Shown: positions 35,500 through 46,355, counted from the stretch's first letter. The stretch is DNA of 64,000 bases from Actinopolymorpha cephalotaxi (GCF_013408535.1 NZ_JACBZA010000001.1:3742850-3806849); one strand, 5' to 3'. Numbers and translations: made by a program. The notes: generated by a model not told the origin, from the letters alone.

Positions 35500-36534
35500 T
35501 CAGGACCGGTCGCGGCGCTTGGCCTCCGACGCGTCGGCGCGGCGTTGCAGGTCGCGGTGCTTGCGGACGGGGCGGCCGTTGGACCGGGTGGTCCGCCGGC
35601 GGCGCATGCCCTGCATCGCGAGCCGGCTGGTGCGCATCGAGGTCTCCAGCACGTCCAGCCGGCGGTGCTCGTCCATCGGGTTGGTGCCGAGCTTGGTGAG
35701 GTCCTCAGCGGACGGGGCGATCACGGTGACCTTGGCGCCGTCGGCGCGCAGCGCCTCGACCTCGCGGTTGAGCTGGCGGGTGAGCGAACGCCGCCAGTGC
35801 TGCAGCATCCACATCGACGGTCCCATCGACTCCGGGGACGCCATCCAGGCCAGCGGCGCGAGGACGAACACCTCGTCGAGCCGGTGCCCGACCGCGAGGT
35901 CGACCGAGGCGATGGAGGACGTACCGCCGTCGACGTACACCCGGCCGCCGATCTCCACCGGTGCGAACCAGCCGGGGATCGCGCAGGAGGCGGCCACCGC
36001 CTCCGACGGGGTGGTCGGGTGCTCCGCGTCGACGCCCAGGGCGACCCGGGCGCCGGCGTGGTAGTCCATGGCGACCACCTTCAGGTCCGGCTTGCGAGGC
36101 CATTCGGGGACGATGCCCCCGACCAGCCGGAGGAGTTCCTCCACCGAGCCGCGGCCGCGCGGCACCAGGCCGGCCAGCACGACCGGCGCGCTGAGCAGCC
36201 GGCGGTCACGGACCACCGAGGCGAGCAGCCGAGCCGAGCCGACCCCGGGCCAGGGCGTGGGCGGGCGGCCGCCGAACGCGTAGTCGAAGTTGACGTCGTT
36301 CAGCAGGCTCCCGTCGAGCACCTCACCGCGCTGGTGGGCTCGCTGCTCCTCAGGGGTCACTCCGGCGGCGAGCAGGGCCGCGACCACGGAACCGGCGGAG
36401 GTGCCGAGCAGGAGGTCGACCTTCGTCGCCCTGATCCCGGTTTCCTCCTCCAGCGCACAGAGTGCGCCGATCGTCCAGGCCGCGCCGAGGACGCCGCCGG
36501 CACCGAGAACCAAGCCGCGTCGTGGGCCACTCAT
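35500..36534 (-). CDS. patatin-like phospholipase
   Basis: 344 aa. The oxyanion loop GAGGVLGAAW (about 9-18), the nucleophile Ser in GTSAGS (about 44-49) and the catalytic Asp in VYVDGGTSS make a Ser-Asp dyad lipid acyl hydrolase. The C-terminus is rich in Arg. The ATG at 36534 has GGAGG upstream. It lies 36 nt after the WS/DGAT-like gene on the same strand, so storage-lipid synthesis and turnover may be linked (inference). Confidence 0.9.
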   Translation of the reverse strand: MSGPRRGLVLGAGGVLGAAWTIGALCALEEETGIRATKVDLLLGTSAGSVVAALLAAGVTPEEQRAHQRGEVLDGSLLNDVNFDYAFGGRPPTPWPGVGSARLLASVVRDRRLLSAPVVLAGLVPRGRGSVEELLRLVGGIVPEWPRKPDLKVVAMDYHAGARVALGVDAEHPTTPSEAVAASCAIPGWFAPVEIGGRVYVDGGTSSIASVDLAVGHRLDEVFVLAPLAWMASPESMGPSMWMLQHWRRSLTRQLNREVEALRADGAKVTVIAPSAEDLTKLGTNPMDEHRRLDVLETSMRTSRLAMQGMRRRRTTRSNGRPVRKHRDLQRRADASEAKRRDRS

Positions 36535-36570
36535 GGCGACCTCCTCACCCTGGCTCCGCGTCCTCATCTT

Positions 36571-38022
36571 TCAGTGTGCCTTTCCCCGCCGACGATCGGG
36601 CTGACTTGGCGGGGGCTCAACCAGGCCATCGGTGTCGACCAGGTCAATCAACTCGGCCAGGGCATCGGGGATGCACTGCGCGAGCACGTCCAGGTCGGAC
36701 ATCGCGTCGCGGTCGGCGTTCAGGCCGAAGCACACGACCCCGTTGTACGACGTCAGGCCGATGGCCAGCGCCTGCCCCTTGGCCAGCGGGACGACAGGGT
36801 AGGTACCGGTCATCTGGGTCCCCGCGACGTACAGCGGGCTCTGCGGACCCGGGACGTTCGTGACCACCAGGTTGAAAATACGCCGGGACAGCGAACTCGC
36901 CACCCGGGCACCCATGGCGTGCAGCGTCGGCGGGGCGAAGCCCGCCATGCCCGCCAGCGCCCGCGCCCGCACCGCCCGGCCCGTCTCCTGGTGGGCCTTC
37001 ATGGCGTACGACACCTGGTGCAACCGCATGGCCGGACTGCCCTCGCCGACCGGAAGGTCCACGATGTACTCCGCCACCCGGCTTTGTCCCTCACCGGTGA
37101 GCACGCTCATCGGCACCAGGGCCCGCACCGACGTGGTCGGCGCCACCCGCACGCCCCTGGTGAACAGCCACGACCGCAGCGCACCGGCGATGGTGGCGAG
37201 GACCACGTCGTTGACGTCACCGCCCAGCCGGGCGCGGACCGCGCGGTAGTCGTCCAGCGAGGTGTCCACGGTGGTGAACCGCCGCTGGGAGCTGATCGGC
37301 ACGTTGAGCGGGCTGCCCGGCGCCGGCCACGCGGCGGTGCTGAGGGCGGTGACCAGGCTGCCGGCGGCGCTGCCCACCCCGCGCACCAGCCGCCCGCCGG
37401 TCAGGGGCAACTCGGCGACGGTGTGCCGGGCGGTCTCCAGCAGGTCGGTCGGCCGGGACACCGCGGAAGCCACCGCCCCGGCGAGGAGTTCCAGGGACGT
37501 CGGCTCCGGGCTCGGCACCCAGTTGTCGGCCGGGGCCTCCGGCGCCTGCGGCTGCGGGTCCAGCACCACCTGGCCGATGTCGACGGCGCTTACCCCGTCG
37601 ATGACGGCCTGGTGGGTCTTGGACACCAGCGCGAACCTGCCGTGTTCCAGGCCCTCCACGAGATACATCTCCCACAGCGGGCGCTCGCGGTCCAGCGGCC
37701 GGCTCATCAGCCGGGCGACCAGCTCGTGCAGCCGGTCGAGCGTGCCCGGACGGGGCACCGCGGACCGGCGTACGTGGTAGGTGAGGTCGAAGTCCTCGTC
37801 GTCCACCCACACCGGATTGGCGAGGTTGCCGGGGACGCGGCGGATCCGCTGCCGGTAACGCGGCACGTAGGCCAGGCGTTCGCGGACGAGCGAGAGCAGG
37901 GTGTCGTACCCGAACCCGTCCTCGGGTGTGTCGAACACGCTGACACTGCCCACGTGCATCGGCGTGGTCGGTTCCTCGAGGTAGAGGAACGACAGGTCGA
38001 GCGCGCTCAGCCGGTCCGGCAT
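36571..38022 (-). CDS. wax ester synthase/diacylglycerol acyltransferase-like protein with altered active site
   Basis: 483 aa, the normal WS/DGAT length, starting MPDRLSALDLSFLYLEEPTTPMHVG, typical of the family, with PLWEMYLVEGL, NVPISSQRR, DVNDVVLATIAGALR and the C-terminal NVPGPQ motif. The condensing motif HHxxxDG reads HQAVIDG, so the His expected directly before xxxDG is Gln. That residue is the catalytic base in the CoA-dependent acyltransferase superfamily, so activity is uncertain. The ATG at 38022 has GGGAGG upstream. Confidence 0.88.
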   Translation of the reverse strand: MPDRLSALDLSFLYLEEPTTPMHVGSVSVFDTPEDGFGYDTLLSLVRERLAYVPRYRQRIRRVPGNLANPVWVDDEDFDLTYHVRRSAVPRPGTLDRLHELVARLMSRPLDRERPLWEMYLVEGLEHGRFALVSKTHQAVIDGVSAVDIGQVVLDPQPQAPEAPADNWVPSPEPTSLELLAGAVASAVSRPTDLLETARHTVAELPLTGGRLVRGVGSAAGSLVTALSTAAWPAPGSPLNVPISSQRRFTTVDTSLDDYRAVRARLGGDVNDVVLATIAGALRSWLFTRGVRVAPTTSVRALVPMSVLTGEGQSRVAEYIVDLPVGEGSPAMRLHQVSYAMKAHQETGRAVRARALAGMAGFAPPTLHAMGARVASSLSRRIFNLVVTNVPGPQSPLYVAGTQMTGTYPVVPLAKGQALAIGLTSYNGVVCFGLNADRDAMSDLDVLAQCIPDALAELIDLVDTDGLVEPPPSQPDRRRGKAH

Positions 38023-38155
38023 CGGCGTACCTCCCGATTCGTCAAGCTCCTCCGCGTGCCACCGGGTCATCGTGACACGCCGGCAGACCCGATCGCGGGC
38101 CGGACCGCCGCGGCACGCGGGCCGGCGCTCGGGACCTGTCCCGGGTCGTGCCGGC

Positions 38156-39460
38156 CTAACGCCTGCGCGCCCGCCGGCGCTGCTTGGGCATGGTGATGCC
38201 CATCAGGTCCGCGGCCAGCACCCGCAGCGGGACGCGGGCGGGCGACTTGGCCGCCACCTCCGACAGGGTGCGGCCCTGGGCGAGCGCGGTGTCGAAGGAA
38301 ACCCGGTCGTAGGGAACGCACACCACCGAGTCGATGCCGACGTAGCGCCGCAGCGCCTCCCGGATCTGGCTCTCCGCGTCACCGCCGACCGGCCCCTTGC
38401 GTACGCCGTTGACGACCACCCGGATCACCGCGCCCGGCACCGCCTCCCGCAGCTCCTCGATCCCCCGGATCAGCCGCTGCAGGCCGATCGGATCGGCGGC
38501 GCCGACGGCGACAACGGTGTCGCAGAGCTCCAGGGTGGTGAGGGTCGCGCCGTTGCGGCGGGGCGCCGCGGTGTCGAAGGAGATCTCCTCGTCCTGTTCG
38601 AGGCTGAACCCGCAGTCGACCACGATGGCCGCGGCGAGCTGGCGGGACAGGTCCCAGACCTGCTCCAGTGCGCTGGCCCGCAGCTCCGGCCAGCGGTCGG
38701 CACGCTGGATGCCGGTGAGCACCCGCAGCCTGGGCAGCACCTCCCGGGCGTGCCGGGCGAGCGCGGGCAGGTCGAGGGTGCCGTTGTTGGCGGACCGGCA
38801 GGCGGCGGCGAGGCCGGGGGCCTCGTCGAGCAGGCCGAGGGTCTGGGCCACCACGCCGCCGTAGACGTCGGCGTCGGCCAGCACGGTGGGTACGCCGAAC
38901 AGTGAGAGCTCGGTGGCCAGCGTGACCGCCACGGAGGTCCGGCCCGGCGCACCGGTGGGTCCCCAGACCGCCAGCATCTGTCCGGTGCCCGTACCGGTTT
39001 CGTACGCCGGCACCTCCTCCGCCGGGGGCAGGGTCGGCATCGACCGGTGCGGGTCGGACATCGCGAACTCCGCGACCGGCACCGGCCCGGCGGTCTGGGT
39101 GACCTCGACCGCCTCGGCCACCGCTCCGGCGAGTACGTCGGCGGGGGCGTCGGCCGGGACGACCCGGCTGATGCCGAGCCGGCGCAGCCGGTCCTCTCCC
39201 GCCAGGTCGCCCGGCGTCACCACGCCGACCACCGCGACGCCCCCGGCCATCAGCCGGGCCACGGCGTCACGGTCGAGCCGGCGCAGGTCGGCCGACAACA
39301 GCACGGCGCGGGCCTGCCCGGACTGGGCGGTGGCGAGCACGTCGGGCAGGTCGACGCAGCGCCGGACGACGTCCAGCCCGAGCGAGCTGCGCTCCAGCGC
39401 CGAAACGAGGTCGGACTCCCACTGTGCGCCGGTGACGGCGGTGAGAACGGGAAGGCTCAC
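38156..39460 (-). CDS. CpaE/TadZ-like ATPase
   Basis: 434 aa. An N-terminal receiver-like domain (about 1-125) is followed by a linker and a MinD/ParA-type ATPase domain with WGPTGAPGRTSVAVTLA in the P-loop position, LADADVYGGVVAQ (switch Asp), IVVDCGFSL and VVAVGAADPIGLQRL. The P-loop has GRT where GKT is expected. The C-terminus is very basic (KQRRRARRR). CpaE/TadZ proteins position the Tad pilus machine at the pole. The GTG at 39460 follows the CpaB-like stop by 4 nt, with AGAGGTG upstream. Confidence 0.82.
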   Translation of the reverse strand: MSLPVLTAVTGAQWESDLVSALERSSLGLDVVRRCVDLPDVLATAQSGQARAVLLSADLRRLDRDAVARLMAGGVAVVGVVTPGDLAGEDRLRRLGISRVVPADAPADVLAGAVAEAVEVTQTAGPVPVAEFAMSDPHRSMPTLPPAEEVPAYETGTGTGQMLAVWGPTGAPGRTSVAVTLATELSLFGVPTVLADADVYGGVVAQTLGLLDEAPGLAAACRSANNGTLDLPALARHAREVLPRLRVLTGIQRADRWPELRASALEQVWDLSRQLAAAIVVDCGFSLEQDEEISFDTAAPRRNGATLTTLELCDTVVAVGAADPIGLQRLIRGIEELREAVPGAVIRVVVNGVRKGPVGGDAESQIREALRRYVGIDSVVCVPYDRVSFDTALAQGRTLSEVAAKSPARVPLRVLAADLMGITMPKQRRRARRR

Positions 39461-39464
39461 GATG

Positions 39465-40154
39465 TCACCTCTTCGGTGCGACGTGCTTGACGAGGACGGC
39501 CCTGCCGCCGGAGACGTCGCCGACGAACTGGTCGAGGGTGAACCCCTTGCTCATCTGGTCGAGCGCCACCCGGACGGTCGCGCTGGCGTCGCCGCCACCG
39601 CTGAATCCGCCGCCCGAGGGCAGGTCGACGACGATGACGTTGCTGGCCGCAAGGATGCCCTTGTCCGGACGGAACTTGTCGTCGTTGGCGCGGACGACGT
39701 AGATGTCGACCCGGTCGCCCTTGTGGATCGACGTGGGCAGGCCGGCCGCGGTCACCGGGATCGGGGTGTCCAGCAACTGCTCGTCGGCGTGGTCGGTCCA
39801 GGCGTCCCGGGGAAGGAACTCACCCGGCCCCACCTCACGGACCATCCGGGCACCCTCGGGGATCTGCGCGGTCGCCGAGACGTAGCGGTCGGCGTCCGTC
39901 TGGCTGGTGAAACGCACCTTCCGGGCCACCAGCTGGCTCTGGGTGAGCGTGGTGGTCGGCGCGAGAGTCACGTCGTCCTTCACCGCCCAGACCTCGGCGG
40001 TCTTGTCCGACTGCGCGATCACCCGCGCGCCGAGCGCCATGGACGCGAGCACCAGCAGGATGCCGAGAAAGAGCTTGGGGTCGAGCCACCGGGGCCGCGA
40101 CTGCCGAGTGGCCTTGGGCGACGGCGCATCCGACAAGAGTTCCTCCGGGGTCAT
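39465..40154 (-). CDS. CpaB/RcpC-like SAF-domain protein
   Basis: 229 aa. A cytosolic start and one membrane segment (LFLGILLVLASMALGARVI) are followed by an extracytoplasmic SAF domain (TTTLTQSQLVARKVRF, EGARMVREVGPGEFLPRDAW) and a RcpC/CpaB-like beta region (IPVTAAGLPTSIHKGDRVDIYVV). In Tad systems CpaB lies between the secretin and the inner membrane; Gram-positive versions lack the secretin. It is directly upstream of the CpaE-like gene. Confidence 0.85.
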   Translation of the reverse strand: MTPEELLSDAPSPKATRQSRPRWLDPKLFLGILLVLASMALGARVIAQSDKTAEVWAVKDDVTLAPTTTLTQSQLVARKVRFTSQTDADRYVSATAQIPEGARMVREVGPGEFLPRDAWTDHADEQLLDTPIPVTAAGLPTSIHKGDRVDIYVVRANDDKFRPDKGILAASNVIVVDLPSGGGFSGGGDASATVRVALDQMSKGFTLDQFVGDVSGGRAVLVKHVAPKR

Positions 40155-40542
40155 GGGGTGCCGCGACGTCAGGTGGACGCGAACGCTGGTGCGGGCGCCG
40201 GCCGGCGACCAGTCGCCGGTCGACTGCCGGCGAGACGCCGACCAGAACAGTACGACACCAATTGTCCCGGACGTACGGGCACACCTGCTCCCGAAACGGG
40301 CGCACCTGTGGACAAGCCCCGGGCTCGTGGCCGCCACGCACCCCGGACCAACCCCCCTCCGGGCAGGGCACGGTGACCTGAACCGGGCAGAAGTCGACCG
40401 AACCCACCACAGGCGTGATCAGTTCGCCACGGAGTGGGGTAAGGGAAGTGGGAACGCTCCCATGGACCTGTGGACAACCGAACGCAACCGCAAGCAAACA
40501 CGTGGCAGACTGACAAGGCATCAAGCCCGGAAGGAGAACGCG
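40155..40542. other. divergent intergenic region with regulatory repeats
   Basis: 388 bp between the CpaB-like gene and the HTH gene, holding both promoters. The distinctive feature is the direct-repeat run at 40472-40501. No small gene is evident. Confidence 0.5.
40472..40501. promoter_or_regulatory. 10-bp direct repeats upstream of the HTH gene
   Basis: Three 10-bp units in phase (GGACAACCGA, ACGCAACCGC, AAGCAAACAC) share a CAA-x-C core. The same core recurs upstream of the two next genes in better copies. They end 41 nt before the HTH gene start. Confidence 0.5.
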
Positions 40543-40776
40543 TTGCCTGGCACGACAAGGTTCCTGCAGCTGGCCGATGTTGCCGAAGTGCTCAACATCT
40601 CGTCCGCGCAGGCCTACGCGTTGGTGCGCAGCGGCGAGCTTCCGGCGATCAAGATCGGCGGCCGGGGCCAGTGGCGGGTCGAGTCGACCGCCCTGGAGAC
40701 CTACATCGAGCGGATGTACTCCGAGACCCGCGACTTCATCACCACTCATCCCTACGGCAAGGCCGAAGAGGTGTAG
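40543..40776 (+). CDS. small MerR/excisionase-type helix-turn-helix protein
   Basis: 77 aa from the TTG at 40543, with AAGGAG upstream. FLQLADVAEVLNISSAQAYALVRSGELPAIKIGGRGQWRVES is an HTH_17 (MerR-like winged helix) domain with no effector domain. Small proteins of this kind include excisionases and the Streptomyces regulator BldC, which polymerises head-to-tail on direct repeats. There are no phage genes nearby, so a chromosomal regulator is more likely. In-phase 10-bp repeats lie upstream of this gene and of the next two. Confidence 0.85.
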   Translation: MPGTTRFLQLADVAEVLNISSAQAYALVRSGELPAIKIGGRGQWRVESTALETYIERMYSETRDFITTHPYGKAEEV

Positions 40777-40794
40777 GCGGACCCGTTCTGCTGC

Positions 40795-41349
40795 TCACGA
40801 ACGCCGTACGAACGAGACCCCACCGAACGGCACCGTTCGCACTCCCTTGACGTCGCGAGCGCGGCGAATCTCCGCCGGGCCGTGCTCGGCCATCTCGAAG
40901 AAGTCCGCACCCACCCGGTCGATCGTTCCGGTGACCGTCGTGGAGTCGCGCAACGAGACCGCCACCGACGACCGGTCGCGCGCCACACCACGCAACGCGT
41001 GGCCGAGCGTCAGTCGCGCCGCGACCTTTCCCTCGCTTCCCGGCGCGGCGGTGAGGTTGCCGAGCCCGGTGATGCCGGTGATGGAGTCCAGCGGCATCAG
41101 CACCTCGAAGCGGAAGTCCTCCGCGACCAGCAGCCAGTCCGCACCCACGCCCGAGACGTGTCCGGCGACCTTGCCGCCGCCGAGGGTGAAGACCGTCACC
41201 GGGTGACCGAACGCGGGTCGCAGCCGGTCGACCAGGCGGAACAACGCGACCTCGCGGCGGGTCCGGTCGGCGACCTCGGACGCGAGTTCGGCCGCCTCCA
41301 ACTCCTCCATCTGGGAGTCGAGGTCGGCGAAAAGACTTTCCCAGCGCAC
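40795..41349 (-). CDS. conserved actinobacterial protein with two Sm-like segments
   Basis: 184 aa from the GTG at 41349 (MRWESLFADLDSQMEELEAAEL). A helical N-terminus is followed by two similar beta-rich segments: PVTVFTLGGGKVAGHVSGVG + ADWLLVAED (about 60-95) and VAVSLRDSTTVTGTIDRVG + ADFFEMAE (about 130-160). The pattern recalls Sm/LSm strands, but I cannot assign function. It is convergent with the HTH gene (18 bp apart), and its upstream DNA carries the 10-bp direct repeats. Confidence 0.75.
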   Translation of the reverse strand: MRWESLFADLDSQMEELEAAELASEVADRTRREVALFRLVDRLRPAFGHPVTVFTLGGGKVAGHVSGVGADWLLVAEDFRFEVLMPLDSITGITGLGNLTAAPGSEGKVAARLTLGHALRGVARDRSSVAVSLRDSTTVTGTIDRVGADFFEMAEHGPAEIRRARDVKGVRTVPFGGVSFVRRS

Positions 41350-41439
41350 GCGCCCCACCGTACTTCCTCGGCAGCCGGTGAAGATCGCGACCCGGCCGGC
41401 TCTCCTGATCTCCCGTCCGACGTGAACGCGGCTCAGTAG

Positions 41440-41459
41440 AAGCAAACGAAGGCAAACGG
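41440..41459. promoter_or_regulatory. 10-bp direct repeat pair
   Basis: AAGCAAACGA-AGGCAAACGG: two units, 9 of 10 bases of the first unit matching the pair at 41697, followed by a weak third unit CATCAAAGAC. They lie 91-110 nt upstream of the conserved protein gene. Confidence 0.65.
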
Positions 41460-41667
41460 CATCAAAGACGTCTCAGTGGGATGGAACCGAGGCTCGCGGA
41501 GGCGGTCGCAGCAGGGTGCGGCACTCCGATCCGGGTGTTTTTTCCGAACAATCCCCTGCCCGCACCCGCGCCACAGTCAGCCGAATCGGCAGGCGAACGC
41601 CCAGGTCAGAGCCCCAATGGCCGAGGTGGATCGCGACCAGGCCTCAACTCGGCCACCGGCAAGCGTG

Positions 41668-41697
41668 TTGACATCCCAGCGAACCGCAGAGTATGAA
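41668..41697 (+). promoter_or_regulatory. candidate sigma-70-type promoter of the LysM gene
   Basis: A perfect TTGACA (-35) is followed after 18 bp by TATGAA (-10-like). The 10-bp direct repeats begin at the last base of the -10 element, so a bound protein would cover the transcription start. Confidence 0.5.
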
Positions 41698-41716
41698 AGC
41701 AAACGCAAGCAAACGA
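41697..41716. promoter_or_regulatory. 10-bp direct repeat pair over the LysM promoter
   Basis: AAGCAAACGC-AAGCAAACGA: two units differing only in the last base, exactly one helical turn apart, 20 nt before the LysM start codon. Confidence 0.7.
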
Positions 41717-41735
41717 ATGCTTCGGAGGCCAAGTC

Positions 41736-42560
41736 ATGCGGATCGTCCGCCGGGTCGTCTCGCCGATCGGCGTGCTGCTCGCCTTCCTCGCCGGCGCCTG
41801 GGCCCTTCACTGGCTCACCGCCGGCAGCCTGACGGCCGTGCGAGACGGCGCCCTGACGTTCGACGCGCTTCTGGTCTTCGTCGTCGCGGTGCTCGCCTGG
41901 GCCTGTTTCGCCTGGCTGGCGCTCGGCACCGTGCTGATGGCGCTGTCGGCGCTGCCCGGCGCGATCGGCGCCGCCTGCGGCTCACTGGCCGAACGCGTCA
42001 CCCCGGCCTTCTACCGGCGGGCGGCTCGCGTCGCCCTCGGCCTGTCCGTGGCCGCCGGGCCGGTGCTCGGATCGCTGCCCGCCAACGCCGCCACGGTCGA
42101 CCAGCCCACCCAGGCCGCCGCGGCCGCGCAGATGCTGCCCGGGCTCGACCGGCCCGGCACCATCGACAGCCAGCTTCCCGGCGGAATCCAGCTTCCCGAC
42201 CTCGACCGCCCCGGCGGCACGAACATCCGCGACGCCCAGCTCCCCATGCCCGACCGCCCGAGCTCGGTGAGCTCCGGCCGGATCGGGTTCGACCGGGCCG
42301 GGCTGCCCAACCCCGACCGGCCCGCGACCGCCGACCCGGTCACCCGGGCACCGGTGCGCGGCGCCGACTCCCAGCAGCAGGTCGTCGTCAAGCGCGGGGA
42401 CAACCTCTGGAACATCGCCAAGCAGCATCTGCCCGAGAACGCCGGCAACGCAGAGATCAACCGCGAGTGGCACCGGTGGTACGACGCCAACCGGCAGGTC
42501 ATCGGGGACAACCCCGACCTGATCCAGCCAGGTCAGATTCTCACTCCGCCCCAGTCCTGA
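41736..42560 (+). CDS. LysM-domain membrane/cell-wall protein
   Basis: 274 aa. The ATG at 41736 has GGAGG upstream. Two N-terminal membrane segments (about 10-30 and 45-75) and a third hydrophobic stretch (about 95-115) precede a Pro/Asp-rich linker with repeated LPxxDRP units (LPGLDRP, LPDLDRP, MPDRP, PNPDRP). The C-terminal LysM domain (about 215-270; VVVKRGDNLWNIAKQHLP ... NPDLIQPGQIL) should bind peptidoglycan. No hydrolase domain is present. It is probably co-transcribed with the Rv3235-like gene 46 nt downstream. Confidence 0.85.
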   Translation: MRIVRRVVSPIGVLLAFLAGAWALHWLTAGSLTAVRDGALTFDALLVFVVAVLAWACFAWLALGTVLMALSALPGAIGAACGSLAERVTPAFYRRAARVALGLSVAAGPVLGSLPANAATVDQPTQAAAAAQMLPGLDRPGTIDSQLPGGIQLPDLDRPGGTNIRDAQLPMPDRPSSVSSGRIGFDRAGLPNPDRPATADPVTRAPVRGADSQQQVVVKRGDNLWNIAKQHLPENAGNAEINREWHRWYDANRQVIGDNPDLIQPGQILTPPQS

Positions 42561-42606
42561 CCGCGGCTCGACCACCACACCGCTCACATCGATCGGGGGA
42601 CCCACG

Positions 42607-43215
42607 ATGATCGCAACCCAGCAGCACCTGCCGGCCGCGAGGGAGACCGTCCGGCCGTTGCCCCGCCGGATTCCCACCCCGTCCACCGAGCCCGCCTACG
42701 ACGACGAGCACGCGGCCGACCGGGCAGGCGGCCCACTGACCCACGGGTCGCTCGCGCTCGATCTGGCCGTCGCCGACCGGACGGCCACGGCGACCCGCCA
42801 CCTCAGTGTCGTCGGCGGCCAGAACGCCCTCCGCGAGCGCGACGACCCGTTCTTCGCCCCGCAGCAGACCCCGCGGGTGGCGCTGCCCGACCCTCGGTCG
42901 TGGTCGGGACGGTTCGTCCAGGCACTGGTGGAGGTGCTGGCCGGTGACCGGCCGGCCAGCCAGCTGCTGCGGTGGACCAACCACCGGGTCTACAACGACG
43001 TCCTGGACCGGGTGCGGGCGCTCTGCCCGCCCGGCACGGCCCCGCGTTGCGACCGCGGCCGGGCGATGGTCCGTTCGGTGCACGTCTGCGAACCCCGCGA
43101 CGGGGTCGCCGAGGTGGCCGTACACGTCAACCACGGTGGACGGTCGCGCGCGGTCGCCGTCCGGCTGGAAGGACTGGACGGCCGCTGGCGGTGCACCGCG
43201 CTCCAGCTCGGCTGA
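42607..43215 (+). CDS. Rv3235-family protein
   Basis: 202 aa. A disordered Pro/Arg-rich N-terminal half is followed by a conserved C-terminal domain (about 95-202; RFVQALVEVLAGDRPASQLLRWTNHRVYNDV ... AVRLEGLDGRWRCTALQLG) like mycobacterial Rv3235, which likewise lies close to secA1. Function is unknown. It ends before a long hairpin and is convergent with secA. Confidence 0.82.
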   Translation: MIATQQHLPAARETVRPLPRRIPTPSTEPAYDDEHAADRAGGPLTHGSLALDLAVADRTATATRHLSVVGGQNALRERDDPFFAPQQTPRVALPDPRSWSGRFVQALVEVLAGDRPASQLLRWTNHRVYNDVLDRVRALCPPGTAPRCDRGRAMVRSVHVCEPRDGVAEVAVHVNHGGRSRAVAVRLEGLDGRWRCTALQLG

Positions 43216-43239
43216 CCAGCCGTCGCACCACCCATGAGC

Positions 43240-43290
43240 CCGCCGGCTCCGATGCACGGGGGAACCACCCAAAGGCATCGGGGCCGGCGG
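43240..43290. terminator. hairpin terminator after the Rv3235-like gene
   Basis: 16-bp arms CCGCCGGCTCCGATGC (43240-43255) and its complement (43275-43290), with one T:G wobble and a 19-nt loop. Confidence 0.85.
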
Positions 43291-43339
43291 TTCCATGTCC
43301 GGTGATGTCAAGCCTGCGGCGCAGTGCTCGCCGGCGAAG

Positions 43340-43395
43340 CCGAACGCCGCGTACCCCGCACTCCGAATCGGAGTGGATGGGTACGCGGCGTTCGG
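43340..43395. terminator. nested double hairpin after secA
   Basis: Perfect 17-bp outer arms (CCGAACGCCGCGTACCC, 43340-43356; complement 43379-43395) enclose a second perfect palindrome CACTCCGA/TCGGAGTG (43359-43375). It lies 25 nt downstream of the secA stop. Confidence 0.85.
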
Positions 43396-43420
43396 TCGAA
43401 GCGTCGCGGAGCCGGTCGGC

Positions 43421-46225
<2,805 letters not shown>

Positions 46226-46316
46226 GGACTCTTGACTCCTCGTCGTTGCGGTGTCGACTACATTCCGTCAGAGGTTGTGTCGCAGGTGTTGCCTCCAACA
46301 CCCGCGACGCGCCTTC

Positions 46317-46355
46317 GGCCATGGTAGGCGACGCTCACGGCCACGGTAGGCGACG
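46317..46355. repeat. 17-bp direct repeat, 22-bp period
   Basis: GGCCATGGTAGGCGACG (46317-46333) and GGCCACGGTAGGCGACG (46339-46355) differ at one base. They lie in the divergent secA/GNAT intergenic region, about two helical turns apart. Confidence 0.8.

Larger units (their letters stand above)
41350..41735. other. divergent intergenic region with promoter and two repeat pairs
   Basis: 386 bp between the conserved protein gene and the LysM gene. It contains direct repeats at 41440-41459 and 41697-41716 and a promoter-like sequence at 41668-41697. No additional gene is convincing. Confidence 0.55.

Noticed and set aside
40543-40776. HTH gene as a phage excisionase marking an integrated element
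   Set aside because: No integrase, attachment-site repeats, tRNA or phage genes are nearby, and the flanking genes are ordinary chromosomal ones.
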